NCBI GenBank assembly: GCA_017450945.1
Contig: JAFSSP010000009.1
Location: forward strand, 1-44,471
Length of the DNA: 44,471 nucleotides
Direction: 5' to 3'
Source: Clostridia bacterium
GTDB lineage: Bacteria > Bacillota > Clostridia > Oscillospirales > CAG-272
This document shows, in pieces, positions 24,847-32,834 of this stretch (positions are counted from its first letter, which is position 1; the number at the start of each line of letters is the position of its first letter). The translations under genes and the position numbers were made by a program. A model generated the notes under the pieces. That model saw nothing but the letters and a program-made list of their open reading frames with translations, searched no databases and was not told the DNA's origin.

Positions 24847-26646
24847 ATGGATCGTTTAGACCTTCTTGAGCAAATTGAGCAACTCGAAAAAGAGATTGCC
24901 GCACTGCCAGCGGGAAGTGTTTCCGCAAAAAAGATTAATGGAAAAGAATACTATTATCACCGTTATACGCAGACCGGACGGCGTGTCGAGCAATATATCG
25001 ACTTTGATAAGGTGGAAGGACTGCGCAGGCAGATCGAGATGCGCAAAGCTCTGGAAGGAAAGTTGCGGGAACTCAAGCAATTGCTTCCGAAGCCGAAAAA
25101 GTCCGGCAAACCAAAAGTTGCCGGATATGAGTTCAAAACCTATGTTCGGATTGGCGAGCAGTTGGCAAATCTGGTAGCCCCTGTCAAAAAGTATGCTCAC
25201 CGTGAATGTTATTCTGCTCTCAGAGATTATGTTTTCGGCGAGCAACAGGACAAGGTGTTCATTCTTTACGGGCTTCGGCGCACCGGCAAGACCACGATGA
25301 TCCGTCAGGTGATTCTCGATATGACGCCCGAACAGCAAGAGCGGGCGGCGTTTCTGCAAATCAAATCGACCGATACGCTCTCGGATGTGAACGCCGATCT
25401 GAAATATCTGGAAAGCCAGGGCTACCGGTATATTTTTATCGATGAAGTGACCTTAATGGAGGATTTCATCGAAGGCTCGGCGCTTTTTTCGGATATCTAT
25501 GCCGCCAGCGGAATGAAGATCGTGCTTTCCGGCACAGATTCGCTTGGATTCCTTTTCACCGAAAATGAGCAACTTTATGACCGTTGTATCCTGCTCCATA
25601 CTACCTTTATTCCGTACCGCGAATTTGAGAATGTCCTCGGCATCCGTGGCATCGATGAATATATCCGTTACGGCGGAACGATGAGCATGGGCGGCGTTCA
25701 TTACAACGAAGAGTCCTCCTTTGCCACGAAAAAAAGCGCCGATGAATATATCAACAGCGCCATTGCAAAGAACATTCAACATTCTTTGAAATATTATCAG
25801 GACGGCGGGCATTTCCGCGGGCTTTATGACCTCTATGAAAAAGGCGAGCTGACGAGTGCAATCAACCGGGTAGTGGAAGATCTCAACCATCGATTCACCA
25901 AAGACGTCCTTACCCGTACCTTTCAATCGCACGACCTCTCGGTTGCAGCACGAAACCTTCTCAAAGATCGGGAGCGCCCGATGGACTTGAACGAGAACAT
26001 TGATCGCGATTTTGTAGAGCGGTCGGTCAAAACGATGTTGGATATTCTTGACAAGGAAGAACAGACGCTTGAAATCGACGAAACTTGCGCCGCGCAGATT
26101 AAGGAATATCTCACTATGCTTGATTTGATCGTGGAAATCAAGCGCATTCATCTGCCGGTCGGCGCGGGCGACGACAGCAAAACCGTTTTCGTTCAACCGG
26201 GAATTCGCTATGCGATTGCGGAAGCGCTGGTGGATTCGCTCTTGCGGGATCAAAAATTCGGCGACCTTTCCGCCGAAGAGCGCAGCCGTGTGTTGGAGCG
26301 CGTGCTTGACACCATCAAAGGCTATATGATGGAAGATATCGTCCTTTTGGAAACCAAGCTTGCCAAACCGCACATGGAAGTTTTTCAATCGCAGTTTGCC
26401 GCCGGCGAAATCGATATGGTCGTCCACGACCCGAAGAACCTGACCTGCTCCATTTATGAAATCAAGCACAGCAAACAGGTTGTTTCACAGCAGTATGTTC
26501 ATCTGAAAAACGAAACGCTTTGCGAGATGGTCGAGCATCGATTCGGCAAGATCACCGGCAAGTACGTGATCTACCGCGGCGAACCGACCGCATCAGAGGG
26601 GATTCAGTATTTGAATGTGGAAGAATATTTGAAGTCAGTAAAATGA
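24847..26646 (+). CDS. AAA ATPase with PD-(D/E)XK-like C-terminus (DUF4143-type)
   Basis: 599 residues. An N-terminal helical region (1-90) has a GKEYYYHRYTQTGRRVEQYI beta-hairpin motif, seen in other small DNA-associated proteins. An AAA_14-type ATPase follows: Walker A YGLRRTGKTT (about 141-150), Walker B YIFIDEVT (about 196-203) and sensor SGTDS. The C-terminus carries EIDMVVHDP...SIYEIKHSK (about 523-545), the D...E-x-K layout of a PD-(D/E)XK fold, as in DUF4143 proteins. It is often an accessory gene. Monocistronic: own consensus promoter, GGAGG, and terminator-like hairpin after. Role in defence or competition is only an inference. Confidence 0.8.
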   Translation: MDRLDLLEQIEQLEKEIAALPAGSVSAKKINGKEYYYHRYTQTGRRVEQYIDFDKVEGLRRQIEMRKALEGKLRELKQLLPKPKKSGKPKVAGYEFKTYVRIGEQLANLVAPVKKYAHRECYSALRDYVFGEQQDKVFILYGLRRTGKTTMIRQVILDMTPEQQERAAFLQIKSTDTLSDVNADLKYLESQGYRYIFIDEVTLMEDFIEGSALFSDIYAASGMKIVLSGTDSLGFLFTENEQLYDRCILLHTTFIPYREFENVLGIRGIDEYIRYGGTMSMGGVHYNEESSFATKKSADEYINSAIAKNIQHSLKYYQDGGHFRGLYDLYEKGELTSAINRVVEDLNHRFTKDVLTRTFQSHDLSVAARNLLKDRERPMDLNENIDRDFVERSVKTMLDILDKEEQTLEIDETCAAQIKEYLTMLDLIVEIKRIHLPVGAGDDSKTVFVQPGIRYAIAEALVDSLLRDQKFGDLSAEERSRVLERVLDTIKGYMMEDIVLLETKLAKPHMEVFQSQFAAGEIDMVVHDPKNLTCSIYEIKHSKQVVSQQYVHLKNETLCEMVEHRFGKITGKYVIYRGEPTASEGIQYLNVEEYLKSVK

Positions 26647-26659
26647 AAAAGAAAAACGA

Positions 26660-26687
26660 CAGCGGCAAGCCAATCGGCTTGCCGCTG
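26660..26687 (+). terminator. hairpin after the AAA ATPase gene
   Basis: A perfect 12-bp stem (CAGCGGCAAGCC/GGCTTGCCGCTG, loop AATC). The T-run comes 15 bases later, so it may act only partly as a terminator. Confidence 0.6.
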
Positions 26688-26786
26688 ATTGATTGATAAT
26701 CGTTTTTTCCTGCCCCCATTCCCACCGCTTTCGCAGCCTCTTTTTTCCTCCCGAAAAAAATTTTTTCACTTTTTTCAAAAAACATA

Positions 26787-26816
26787 TTGACAAAAGTATT
26801 ACAAATGTGATACAAT
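26787..26816 (+). promoter_or_regulatory. promoter of the 309-residue membrane protein gene
   Basis: TTGACA, 18-bp spacer, TACAAT. Confidence 0.8.
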
Positions 26817-26895
26817 CCGAATGTGGAACAGATCGGCGGCAAAATCCCCATTGCGGCGCGATCGTAACCTGTGTATTTTTTCGGAGGAAATAAAA

Positions 26896-27825
26896 ATGAA
26901 CCGTTGCCCAAATTACGCAACCGACTTTGAGAGTCGCGTCAGCCAAAGCCGCAGACTCCCAGTTGCATTTGTCAAACAAAAAAAGAGCGCTTCCAAAGAA
27001 AGCCCCATCCCTTTTGTTGTTGAGACGCTCGTCCTGTTTGCGCTGTTGATCATCCTTCCCTTTGCGATCCACTTTAACATCTTCCGCGCGGGAAAAGTTC
27101 TGAAAATCGAAATCGGCGACAGCGCGGCCCAGGTGGAAAACCTTTTGGGCGATCCCGCCTACCGCTCGCCCGACCGGCGCACCTGGTACTATGCTTCGGG
27201 CAAAGCAAAAGAGGTTTATCAATCGCTCGATCAAAACCCGGAAGTTTCTTCTATCCTCGAGGACGCCACCTTTTCCTTCATCAAAATTTCTTTTTCGGAG
27301 GACGGAACCGTCTCCGAAGTCTATCTTGATAAAAACCACACCTTTGATCTGCTGAACACCTCCGGTTCAAAGACCGTCAAAGAGATTCGCGTCAGCCTGA
27401 ACGATTACAGCACCGAACGCTTTTCCGTTGACGGAAGAACCGGCGGCGTCGGTCTGGAACAGAATGCGGACGGCAGCTATTCGGTCATGGGGCTGGAAAA
27501 CACGGTTTACAGCGTCAAATTCACCGACGGCAGTTTTTACCGTGGGATCATCGGTTCTGCAAACGCAACCGTCTCAGAAGATCGCGCGACCTGCGCCCTC
27601 TCCTGGAGCGATGACGTCGGCAGTTACAGCGGTATCTTCCCGGTCGTCTTGGAAAACGCCGGCACGCTTCACACCCACAGCGACCGCGCCGTGAACGACT
27701 TCTTTTCGATCGACCTGTTTTGGTTTGGCATTGCCGGCTGTGTTTTTGTGCTGGCATACGCCGGATCTTATCTTGCCGGCAAAGCAAAAGAACAGAAAAA
27801 ACAACTTGATCTGCTGCTCAAATAA
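26896..27825 (+). CDS. Membrane protein with BamE/SmpA-like extracytoplasmic segment
   Basis: 309 residues from ATG 26896 (GGAGG 8 bases before; an upstream in-frame ATG at 26821 lies too close to the promoter). Starts MNRCPNYATDFE, which looks like a zinc-ribbon CPxC start whose second Cys is Tyr. TM helix at about 38-60, then an outer domain with GDSAAQVENLLGDPAYRSPDRRTWYY, a pattern of the SmpA/OmlA (BamE-like) fold, and a second TM near 275-295. Function unknown. Confidence 0.75.
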   Translation: MNRCPNYATDFESRVSQSRRLPVAFVKQKKSASKESPIPFVVETLVLFALLIILPFAIHFNIFRAGKVLKIEIGDSAAQVENLLGDPAYRSPDRRTWYYASGKAKEVYQSLDQNPEVSSILEDATFSFIKISFSEDGTVSEVYLDKNHTFDLLNTSGSKTVKEIRVSLNDYSTERFSVDGRTGGVGLEQNADGSYSVMGLENTVYSVKFTDGSFYRGIIGSANATVSEDRATCALSWSDDVGSYSGIFPVVLENAGTLHTHSDRAVNDFFSIDLFWFGIAGCVFVLAYAGSYLAGKAKEQKKQLDLLLK

Positions 27826-27846
27826 AGGCCTCTTTCTTTCCCGCTC

Positions 27847-27875
27847 TTTACAAATCCCCCTTTTTCGTATATAAT
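27847..27875 (+). promoter_or_regulatory. promoter of the chromate transporter pair
   Basis: TTTACA, 17-bp spacer, TATAAT. Confidence 0.7.
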
Positions 27876-27909
27876 AGGGGCAGATTGCGGGAAAGGGGGG
27901 CCTTATCCC

Positions 27910-28491
27910 TTGAAAAAATATTTGTCGCTTGCCTGGACGATGTTCAAGATCGGCCTTTTCACCTTTGGCGGCGGGTATGGAATGCTCTCGCTGCTCGAAC
28001 ACGAGTTTGTGGAGAAAAAGCAGTGGATCACCGCCGAGGATTTTCTTGACATGGTGGCACTGGCCGAATCCACCCCGGGGCCGATCGCCATCAACTCGGC
28101 GACCTATCTCGGCTACAAACGCGGCGGCGCGCTCGGCTCTGCCGTGGCCACCATCTCGGTCTGCATTCCGTCCTTTACGATCATCTTTCTCATCTCGCTG
28201 TTCTTCGACCGGTTTTTGACGCTTCCCTACGTCCACTCGGCCTTCCGGGGGATCCAGGCCTGCGTGGTCTTTCTGATCCTCTCTGCCGGCGTCAAGATGT
28301 TCAAAAAGCTCAAAAAAACGCCGCTCGCCATCCTCCTGCTCGTCCTTGTTGCGGCGGCACTGATAACGCTCTCACTCCTTTCGGTGCGCTTCTCCTCGGT
28401 CTTTTACGTGCTCATCGGCGCTACGGTGGGGCTTGCCTCCTACCTTGTTTTGCGGATGCGCGAAAAAAAGAGGGGAGGTGACGGCAAATGA
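27910..28491 (+). CDS. chrA: Chromate transporter, first half
   Basis: 193 residues from a TTG start (strong AAAGGGGGG before it). FTFGGGYGMLSLLEHEFVEKKQWIT, LAESTPGPIAINSATYLGY and about five TM helices mark the CHR family. Two separate half-size genes form a heterodimeric carrier equal to one long ChrA; substrates in anaerobes may not be chromate. The stop overlaps the next start (ATGA). Confidence 0.9.
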   Translation: MKKYLSLAWTMFKIGLFTFGGGYGMLSLLEHEFVEKKQWITAEDFLDMVALAESTPGPIAINSATYLGYKRGGALGSAVATISVCIPSFTIIFLISLFFDRFLTLPYVHSAFRGIQACVVFLILSAGVKMFKKLKKTPLAILLLVLVAAALITLSLLSVRFSSVFYVLIGATVGLASYLVLRMREKKRGGDGK

Positions 28492-29072
28492 ATATTCTCC
28501 TCGACCTCTTTCTGACCTTCCTCAAAATCGGCGCCGTCTCGTTTGGCGGCGGCTACGGGATGCTCGCACTCATCCGCGAGGAGTGCCTCACGCACGCCTG
28601 GCTGACCGAGGAACAACTGCTCAATTTCATCGCGGTCTCGGAATCGACGCCGGGGCCGATCGCCGTCAACCTTGCCACCTTCATCGGCTCCTCGCAGGCC
28701 GGATTCCCCGGCGCCCTGCTTGCTACGCTCGGCGTGATCCTGCCGGCCTTCTGCATCCTGCTCCTCGTCTCGGCGCTCCTTGGGAACTTCCTCAAAAAAC
28801 CGGCGGTGCAGGGTGTCCTTTCGGGCGTTCGCCCGGCTGTCGTCGGACTCATCCTCGGCACCGGAGTCACGCTCTTTCTCTCGGTCGTCTGCGGACTCTC
28901 TGGCGGCGTGTTCCACTTTGACTGGCGTTCGCTCCTCGTCTTCGGCCTGGTTGCGGCCGTCGGGATCGGACTGCCTCTCCTTCCTGCGCTCAAAAAGAAA
29001 AACTTCAAGCTCTCGCCCATCCTTCTCATCCTTTTCTCCGCCCTTTTGGGGGTTTTGCTGTGGGGAAAGTGA
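28488..29072 (+). CDS. chrA: Chromate transporter, second half
   Basis: 194 residues. VSFGGGYGMLALIREECLT..WLT, VSESTPGPIAVNLATFIG and five to six TM helices. Overlaps the first half by 4 bases (ATGA), so translation is coupled. The N-terminal motif is the same as in the partner, as expected from duplication in the CHR family. Confidence 0.9.
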   Translation: MNILLDLFLTFLKIGAVSFGGGYGMLALIREECLTHAWLTEEQLLNFIAVSESTPGPIAVNLATFIGSSQAGFPGALLATLGVILPAFCILLLVSALLGNFLKKPAVQGVLSGVRPAVVGLILGTGVTLFLSVVCGLSGGVFHFDWRSLLVFGLVAAVGIGLPLLPALKKKNFKLSPILLILFSALLGVLLWGK

Positions 29073-29088
29073 TTTTTATAATAGGAAG

Positions 29089-29126
29089 TGCGGGAAAACT
29101 CTTTTTTCAAAAAGAGTTTTCCCGCA
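29089..29126 (+). terminator. terminator after the chromate transporter genes
   Basis: TGCGGGAAAACTCTTTTTT pairs with AAAAAGAGTTTTCCCGCA; family member, followed by CCCTTTCAGAAAAACGAA. Confidence 0.82.
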
Positions 29127-29241
29127 CCCTTTCAGAAAAACGAACTATCTTTTCACTCGCTTCCCGGCGGGTGCTTTTGTTTGCTTTTTTGAAAGGGGAA
29201 GATTTTGCAGAACGCGTTCCCCTTCCCCTCAATATTTTTTT

Positions 29242-29282
29242 GGGGCGAAGGGCATTTTCTTTCAAGAAAAGCCCCTCGCCCC
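29242..29282. other. strong hairpin in the gap before pgk
   Basis: GGGGCGA...GGGC...TTTTCTT pairs with AAGAAAA...GCCC...TCGCCCC. It lies in a 340-base gap between chrA and pgk that otherwise holds the terminator and the pgk promoter. Role unknown. Confidence 0.5.
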
Positions 29283-29333
29283 ACCGCTTCCCCCGCTTTC
29301 CAAAAATCTCTGCTAAAATTTTCACAAAATCTA

Positions 29334-29362
29334 TTGATATGGAAAAAAACTTGTGATAAAAT
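29334..29362 (+). promoter_or_regulatory. pgk-tpiA promoter
   Basis: TTGATA, 17-bp spacer, TAAAAT, 51 bases before the start. Confidence 0.68.
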
Positions 29363-29412
29363 AAATAGTTGAAAGCTTTATTTCCGAAAATTTTACGAAA
29401 GGAACCACTCCT

Positions 29413-30726
29413 ATGACCTACAACAAAAAATCGATCGAAGACGTTGAGATTAAGGCCGGCCAAAAAGTGTTTGTCCGCTGCGACTTCAACGTCCCCATGA
29501 AGGACGGCGTCATCACCTCCGACAAGCGCATCAAAGGCGCGCTTCCCACCATCAAATACCTGATGGACAAGGGCGCAAAAGTCATTCTTTCCTCGCACAT
29601 GGGCAAGCCGCACGCCATCTTTACCGAGGGCTTCAAGCTTGACAAAAAGGAAAAGGCAAAGGTCGAGGCGCTCCCCGCAGAGGAACAGGCCGCCGCTACC
29701 GCCGAACTCATCGAAAAGGCAAAGAAGAACGATCCCAAGAAGTTCACTCTGAAGCCTGTCGCCGACAGACTCAACGAAGAGCTTGGCGGAAAAGTCGCGT
29801 TTGCAACCGACATCATCGGTGAGGACGCAAAGGCAAAGATCGCCGCCATGCAGAACGGCACCTGCGTGCTGATTGAGAACGTTCGTTTTGACGCGCGCGA
29901 GACCAAGAACGATCCCGCATTCGCAAAGGCTCTGGCAGACCTTGCCGGCGAGGGCGGACTCTTTGTCAACGACGCGTTTGGAACCGCGCACAGAGCGCAT
30001 GCTTCGACTGCCGGCGTTGCCGACTACCTCCCTGCCGTTTGCGGTTACCTGATCCAAAAAGAGATCTCGGTCATGGGCAAGGCTCTGGCTGACCCGGTTC
30101 GTCCTTTCGTTGCCATTCTCGGCGGTGCAAAGGTCTCGGATAAGATCGGCGTCATCAACAACCTGCTTGAAAAGTGCGATATGCTCATCATCGGCGGCGG
30201 TATGGCTTACACCTTCTTTGCCGCAATGGGCAACCGCGTCGGCACCTCGATCTGCGAGACCGACAAGATCGAACTCGCCAAAGAGATGATGGAAAAAGCG
30301 CACGCCAAGGGCGTGGACTTCCTGCTCCCTGTGGACAACGTGATCGGCCGCAAGTACGACGAGAACACTTCCTTTATGAACATCTATTCGGACGCCATCC
30401 CGGATGGTTGGATGGGCCTTGACATTGGCCCCAAAACCCGCGAGCTCTTTGCAAAATCGGTTGAGGGAGCCGGCACGGTCGTCTGGAACGGCCCCATGGG
30501 CGTCTCCGAATGGAAAAACTTTGCCGCAGGTACCGAAGCAGTCGCCGAAGCAGTTGCAAACTCGGGCGCCATCTCGATCATCGGCGGCGGCGACTCGGCA
30601 GAAGCCGTCGAGCGCCTTGGCTTTGGCCCCAAGATGACGCACATCTCCACCGGCGGCGGCGCGTCGCTTGAGTTCCTCGAAGGTCTGGAGCTCCCCGGCG
30701 TAGCATGCCTGATGGATAAAGAATAA
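29413..30726 (+). CDS. pgk: Phosphoglycerate kinase
   Basis: 437 residues; 1,3-bisphosphoglycerate plus ADP gives 3-phosphoglycerate plus ATP in glycolysis. RCDFNVPM (residues about 22-29), [40 protein letters not shown] and [10 protein letters not shown] are all PGK signatures. It is about 40 residues longer than the usual 390-400 because of an extra lysine-rich helix (about residues 67-107) after SSHMGKP, in the N-domain near the substrate site. The coupled tpiA follows 24 bases on. Confidence 0.97.
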   Translation: MTYNKKSIEDVEIKAGQKVFVRCDFNVPMKDGVITSDKRIKGALPTIKYLMDKGAKVILSSHMGKPHAIFTEGFKLDKKEKAKVEALPAEEQAAATAELIEKAKKNDPKKFTLKPVADRLNEELGGKVAFATDIIGEDAKAKIAAMQNGTCVLIENVRFDARETKNDPAFAKALADLAGEGGLFVNDAFGTAHRAHASTAGVADYLPAVCGYLIQKEISVMGKALADPVRPFVAILGGAKVSDKIGVINNLLEKCDMLIIGGGMAYTFFAAMGNRVGTSICETDKIELAKEMMEKAHAKGVDFLLPVDNVIGRKYDENTSFMNIYSDAIPDGWMGLDIGPKTRELFAKSVEGAGTVVWNGPMGVSEWKNFAAGTEAVAEAVANSGAISIIGGGDSAEAVERLGFGPKMTHISTGGGASLEFLEGLELPGVACLMDKE

Positions 30727-30750
30727 TTTACAGAATAGGAAAAAACGATT

Positions 30751-31518
30751 ATGAATAAAAGTAAGAGAAAGGTTGTTATCGCCGGCAACTGGAAAATGAA
30801 CTTCACCCCCGACGAAGCAACCGCGTTTATAGGTGCCGTAAAACCTCTCGTCGCCGGCAAGGACGCTTGTGACGTCGTGTTCTGCGCCCCCTACGTGACC
30901 ATCGCCGCAGCGCAGGCCGCCGCAAAAGGCTCGAACATCAAAATCGGAGCTGAGAACGTCCACTTTGCCGAAAAAGGCGCCTATACCGGCGAGGTTTCGG
31001 CGAAAATGCTGACCGCTTGCGGCGTCGAATACGTCATCATCGGCCACTCGGAGCGCCGTCAGTATTTCGGCGAGACCGACGAGACCGTCAACCTTCGCAC
31101 CAAGGCCGCTCTTGCCGCCGGCATGACCGTCATTCTCTGCCTCGGCGAAGTCAAGGACCAGCGCCTCGCAGGAATTACCGATGAGGTCGTCTCCATGCAG
31201 ACCAAGCTCGATCTCAAGGACGTCACCGCCGAAGAGATGAAGCGCGTCATCATCGCCTATGAACCTGTCTGGGCCATCGGCACGGGTCTTACTGCAACCC
31301 CCGAACAAGCCGACGAGACCTGCGGCGTCATCCGCAAAACCCTCGAGACCATGTTCGGTAAGGAAGTTGCCGAAGCCACCACCATTCAGTACGGCGGCTC
31401 GATGAACGAAAAGAACGCGGCAGAGCTCCTCGCCAAACCCAACGTGGACGGCGGACTCATCGGCGGCGCATCTCTTGTTCCCGAAAAATTCCAGGCCATC
31501 GTCGACGCGGCACAGTAA
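30751..31518 (+). CDS. tpiA: Triose-phosphate isomerase
   Basis: 255 residues. Interconverts dihydroxyacetone phosphate and glyceraldehyde 3-phosphate. GNWKMN (catalytic Lys), IIGHSERR (His), AYEPVWAIGTG (catalytic Glu, with loop 6), YGGSM and GLIGGASL. Same operon as pgk; a terminator that is also the base of an inverted-repeat arm lies directly after. Confidence 0.97.
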   Translation: MNKSKRKVVIAGNWKMNFTPDEATAFIGAVKPLVAGKDACDVVFCAPYVTIAAAQAAAKGSNIKIGAENVHFAEKGAYTGEVSAKMLTACGVEYVIIGHSERRQYFGETDETVNLRTKAALAAGMTVILCLGEVKDQRLAGITDEVVSMQTKLDLKDVTAEEMKRVIIAYEPVWAIGTGLTATPEQADETCGVIRKTLETMFGKEVAEATTIQYGGSMNEKNAAELLAKPNVDGGLIGGASLVPEKFQAIVDAAQ

Positions 31519-31535
31519 AGAATCGGATAAAGATT

Positions 31536-31702
31536 GCGGGGAAGAACTTTTTGCAAAAAGTTCTTCCCCGCACCCTTTTTCAAAAACCTTTGCCAAAAGG
31601 TTTTTGAATCACCGCCCGCGCAAAGCGGATTTCACCCTTGCATAGCAAGGATTTCACCGCCGGAGGCGATTTCACCCACCCGTAGGGTGGATTTCATTTT
31701 TC
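31536..31702. repeat. left arm of the SLOG element: six-hairpin array
   Basis: A row of stem-loops: terminator-like GCGGGGAAGAAC..GTTCTTCCCCGC (31536-31571), CAAAAACC..GGTTTTTG, then CCGCGCAAAGCGG, CTTGCATAGCAAGG, CGCCGGAGGCG and CCACCCGTAGGGTGG, joined by GATTTCACC. It is nearly the exact inverse of 32835-32995, and differences fall in loops or as matched changes in both strands of a stem. It also acts as the tpiA terminator and supplies the 3' end of the SLOG gene. Confidence 0.88.
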
Positions 31703-32115
31703 AGCTCGATCACCGTTTTGCCCCGTTTTTCGGCAAGCTCTTTGAACTGCGCGGCACCAGAACCGATCTGATGCGTCACATAAGTGACGACATACTCCGA
31801 CCGCTCCAGCATCCATTTGTTGCGGTAAGAGATCGCGAACTGCTTCGGCACGGTTTCAATGCCCTCCGGGAAAATGCTACTCGGGTCGCTTTGGCTTCCC
31901 TGCTTTGGCAAATAGGCAAGGACAACATAGTAGGTGATCGCGTAGGTAGAAGAAAGATCGCCAAGAACGCGCCGCACCATCGCGTCAAACGCGCCATGAT
32001 TCCCGACGTAGAATCGCGTTACCCCGTGATTTTCAATGAGATCCATCAGAGTCGACCGCAAGGTCGGCTCTATTTTTTCATGGACAGATCGGTGTCCGAA
32101 AAAAGTACAGACCAC
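31672..32115 (-). CDS. Small SLOG-superfamily (YpsA/DUF1273-like) protein
   Basis: 147 residues. Start GTG 32115 is chosen because GGAGAGGAG lies 6 bases before it; the frame is open to a GTG at 32151, with an ATG at 32133. Starts VVCTFFGHR, like the TCCFTGHRP start of the YpsA/DUF1273 Rossmann family. It has a GNHGAFD loop (nucleotide-binding glycine turn) and SEYVVTYVTH..GSGAAQF. SLOG domains bind or cleave nucleotides such as ADP-ribose derivatives in LOG, DprA and several immune sensors, so a ligand-sensing or nucleotide-hydrolysing role is possible but not shown. Codons for the last residues (NEIHPTGG) and the stop lie inside the left hairpin array. It is preceded by a structured leader with a terminator. 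Confidence 0.82.
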   Translation of the reverse strand: MVCTFFGHRSVHEKIEPTLRSTLMDLIENHGVTRFYVGNHGAFDAMVRRVLGDLSSTYAITYYVVLAYLPKQGSQSDPSSIFPEGIETVPKQFAISYRNKWMLERSEYVVTYVTHQIGSGAAQFKELAEKRGKTVIELKNEIHPTGG

Positions 32116-32166
32116 AAGCGGCTCCTCTCCCATGAGGCATCTCACGATCACAAGAGAATCTCATAT

Positions 32167-32319
32167 AAATAAAAAGTGCGCAGCCGAAGCTACGCACAAA
32201 AAACGTAGCTCCAATTGCTGCAACACAACCGCAAAGACCCCAAAGGCATAAGCGAAGGAGCAAACGTTTTTATCAAAGCGTTTGCTTTTGGAGTCAATAA
32301 TATGTGGTTGTGTTGCAGC
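32167..32319 (-). ncRNA. candidate structured leader RNA with terminator/antiterminator
   Basis: Minus strand. The 5' end falls at GCTGCAACACAACC (32306-32319), which pairs perfectly over 14 bp with 32217-32230. Inside, GACTCCAAA pairs with TTTGGGGTC and AGCAAACG with CGTTTGCT, leaving a 14-nt asymmetric bulge. Then AGCTACG (32204-32210) can pair with CGTAGCT (32188-32194), or the latter can join the terminator GTGCGTAGC-TTCG-GCTGCGCAC plus TTTTTATTT (32167-32197). The choice between them would decide read-through into the SLOG gene about 50 bases on. It matches no riboswitch I know. Confidence 0.65.
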
Positions 32320-32322
32320 TTC

Positions 32323-32351
32323 ATTGTAGCACAGATTTTTCCAAAAAGCAA
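32323..32351 (-). promoter_or_regulatory. promoter of the leader RNA and SLOG gene
   Basis: Minus strand TTGCTT (32346-32351), 17-bp spacer, TACAAT (32323-32328). Predicted start about 32316-32319, at the first bases of the long closing stem. Confidence 0.78.
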
Positions 32352-32429
32352 GAGAAAAAGGAAAAAGCGCAAAAGCAGAGCAGAATCCGCCAAAAACGCT
32401 CCAAAAAATGAGCGGTTGATCGCCTCGCT

Positions 32430-32611
32430 TTTTGCCTTCCCCAGTGGGGGAAGGTGTCGCGGCGTCAGCCGTGACGGATGAGGTGTGGCCTTTCTTTGTT
32501 ACTTTTGAAAAAAGTTCATTTGCCTCGGAACACCTCACCCACCAACGCGCGAGCGCGTTGGTCCCCCCTCCCCGACTGGGGAGTGCTTAGAAGGCAGCCG
32601 CTCACAGCAAA
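32430..32611 (+). repeat. divergent MITE-like repeat, copy D
   Basis: GCCTTCCCCAGTGGGGGAAGGTGTCGCGG..GACGGATGAGGTG and inverted CACCTCACCC..CCTCCCCGACTGGGGAGTG. Same plan as copies A-C with altered arm sequence. Lies between the leader promoter and the right hairpin arm. Confidence 0.72.
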
Positions 32612-32663
32612 AAGGCTCTTTGAAAGGCTCCCTCCCGGAGGGCGGCGTTCAGGAATGCTCTGC

Positions 32664-32800
32664 CGTCCCGTAGCCTTCCCCCTTGAGGGGAAGGGGGACC
32701 ACCGTAGGTGGTGGATGAGGGTTGTGCAAATAAAGTAACTTTTCCATCACCCTCATTCGTCTGCCTGCGGCAGACACCTTCCCCTCATGGGGGAAGGCAA
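32664..32800 (+). repeat. MITE-like repeat, copy E
   Basis: GCCTTCCCCCTTGAGGGGAAGG...GATGAGGGT and inverted ACCCTCATTCG...CCTTCCCCTCATGGGGGAAGG, shorter than copies A-C. It is the second such repeat between the SLOG gene and the right arm. Confidence 0.8.
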
Positions 32801-32834
32801 AAAAAGAAACCCGCTTCATAGCGGGTAGCCATAA

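Noticed and set aside
31600-31702. CRISPR array in the SLOG arm
   Set aside because: Repeat unit of 9 bases and palindromic variable parts do not match CRISPR.
32190-32328. Leader peptide from the ATG overlapping the -10 box of the SLOG promoter
   Set aside because: The ATG lies upstream of the predicted transcript start and has no ribosome site.
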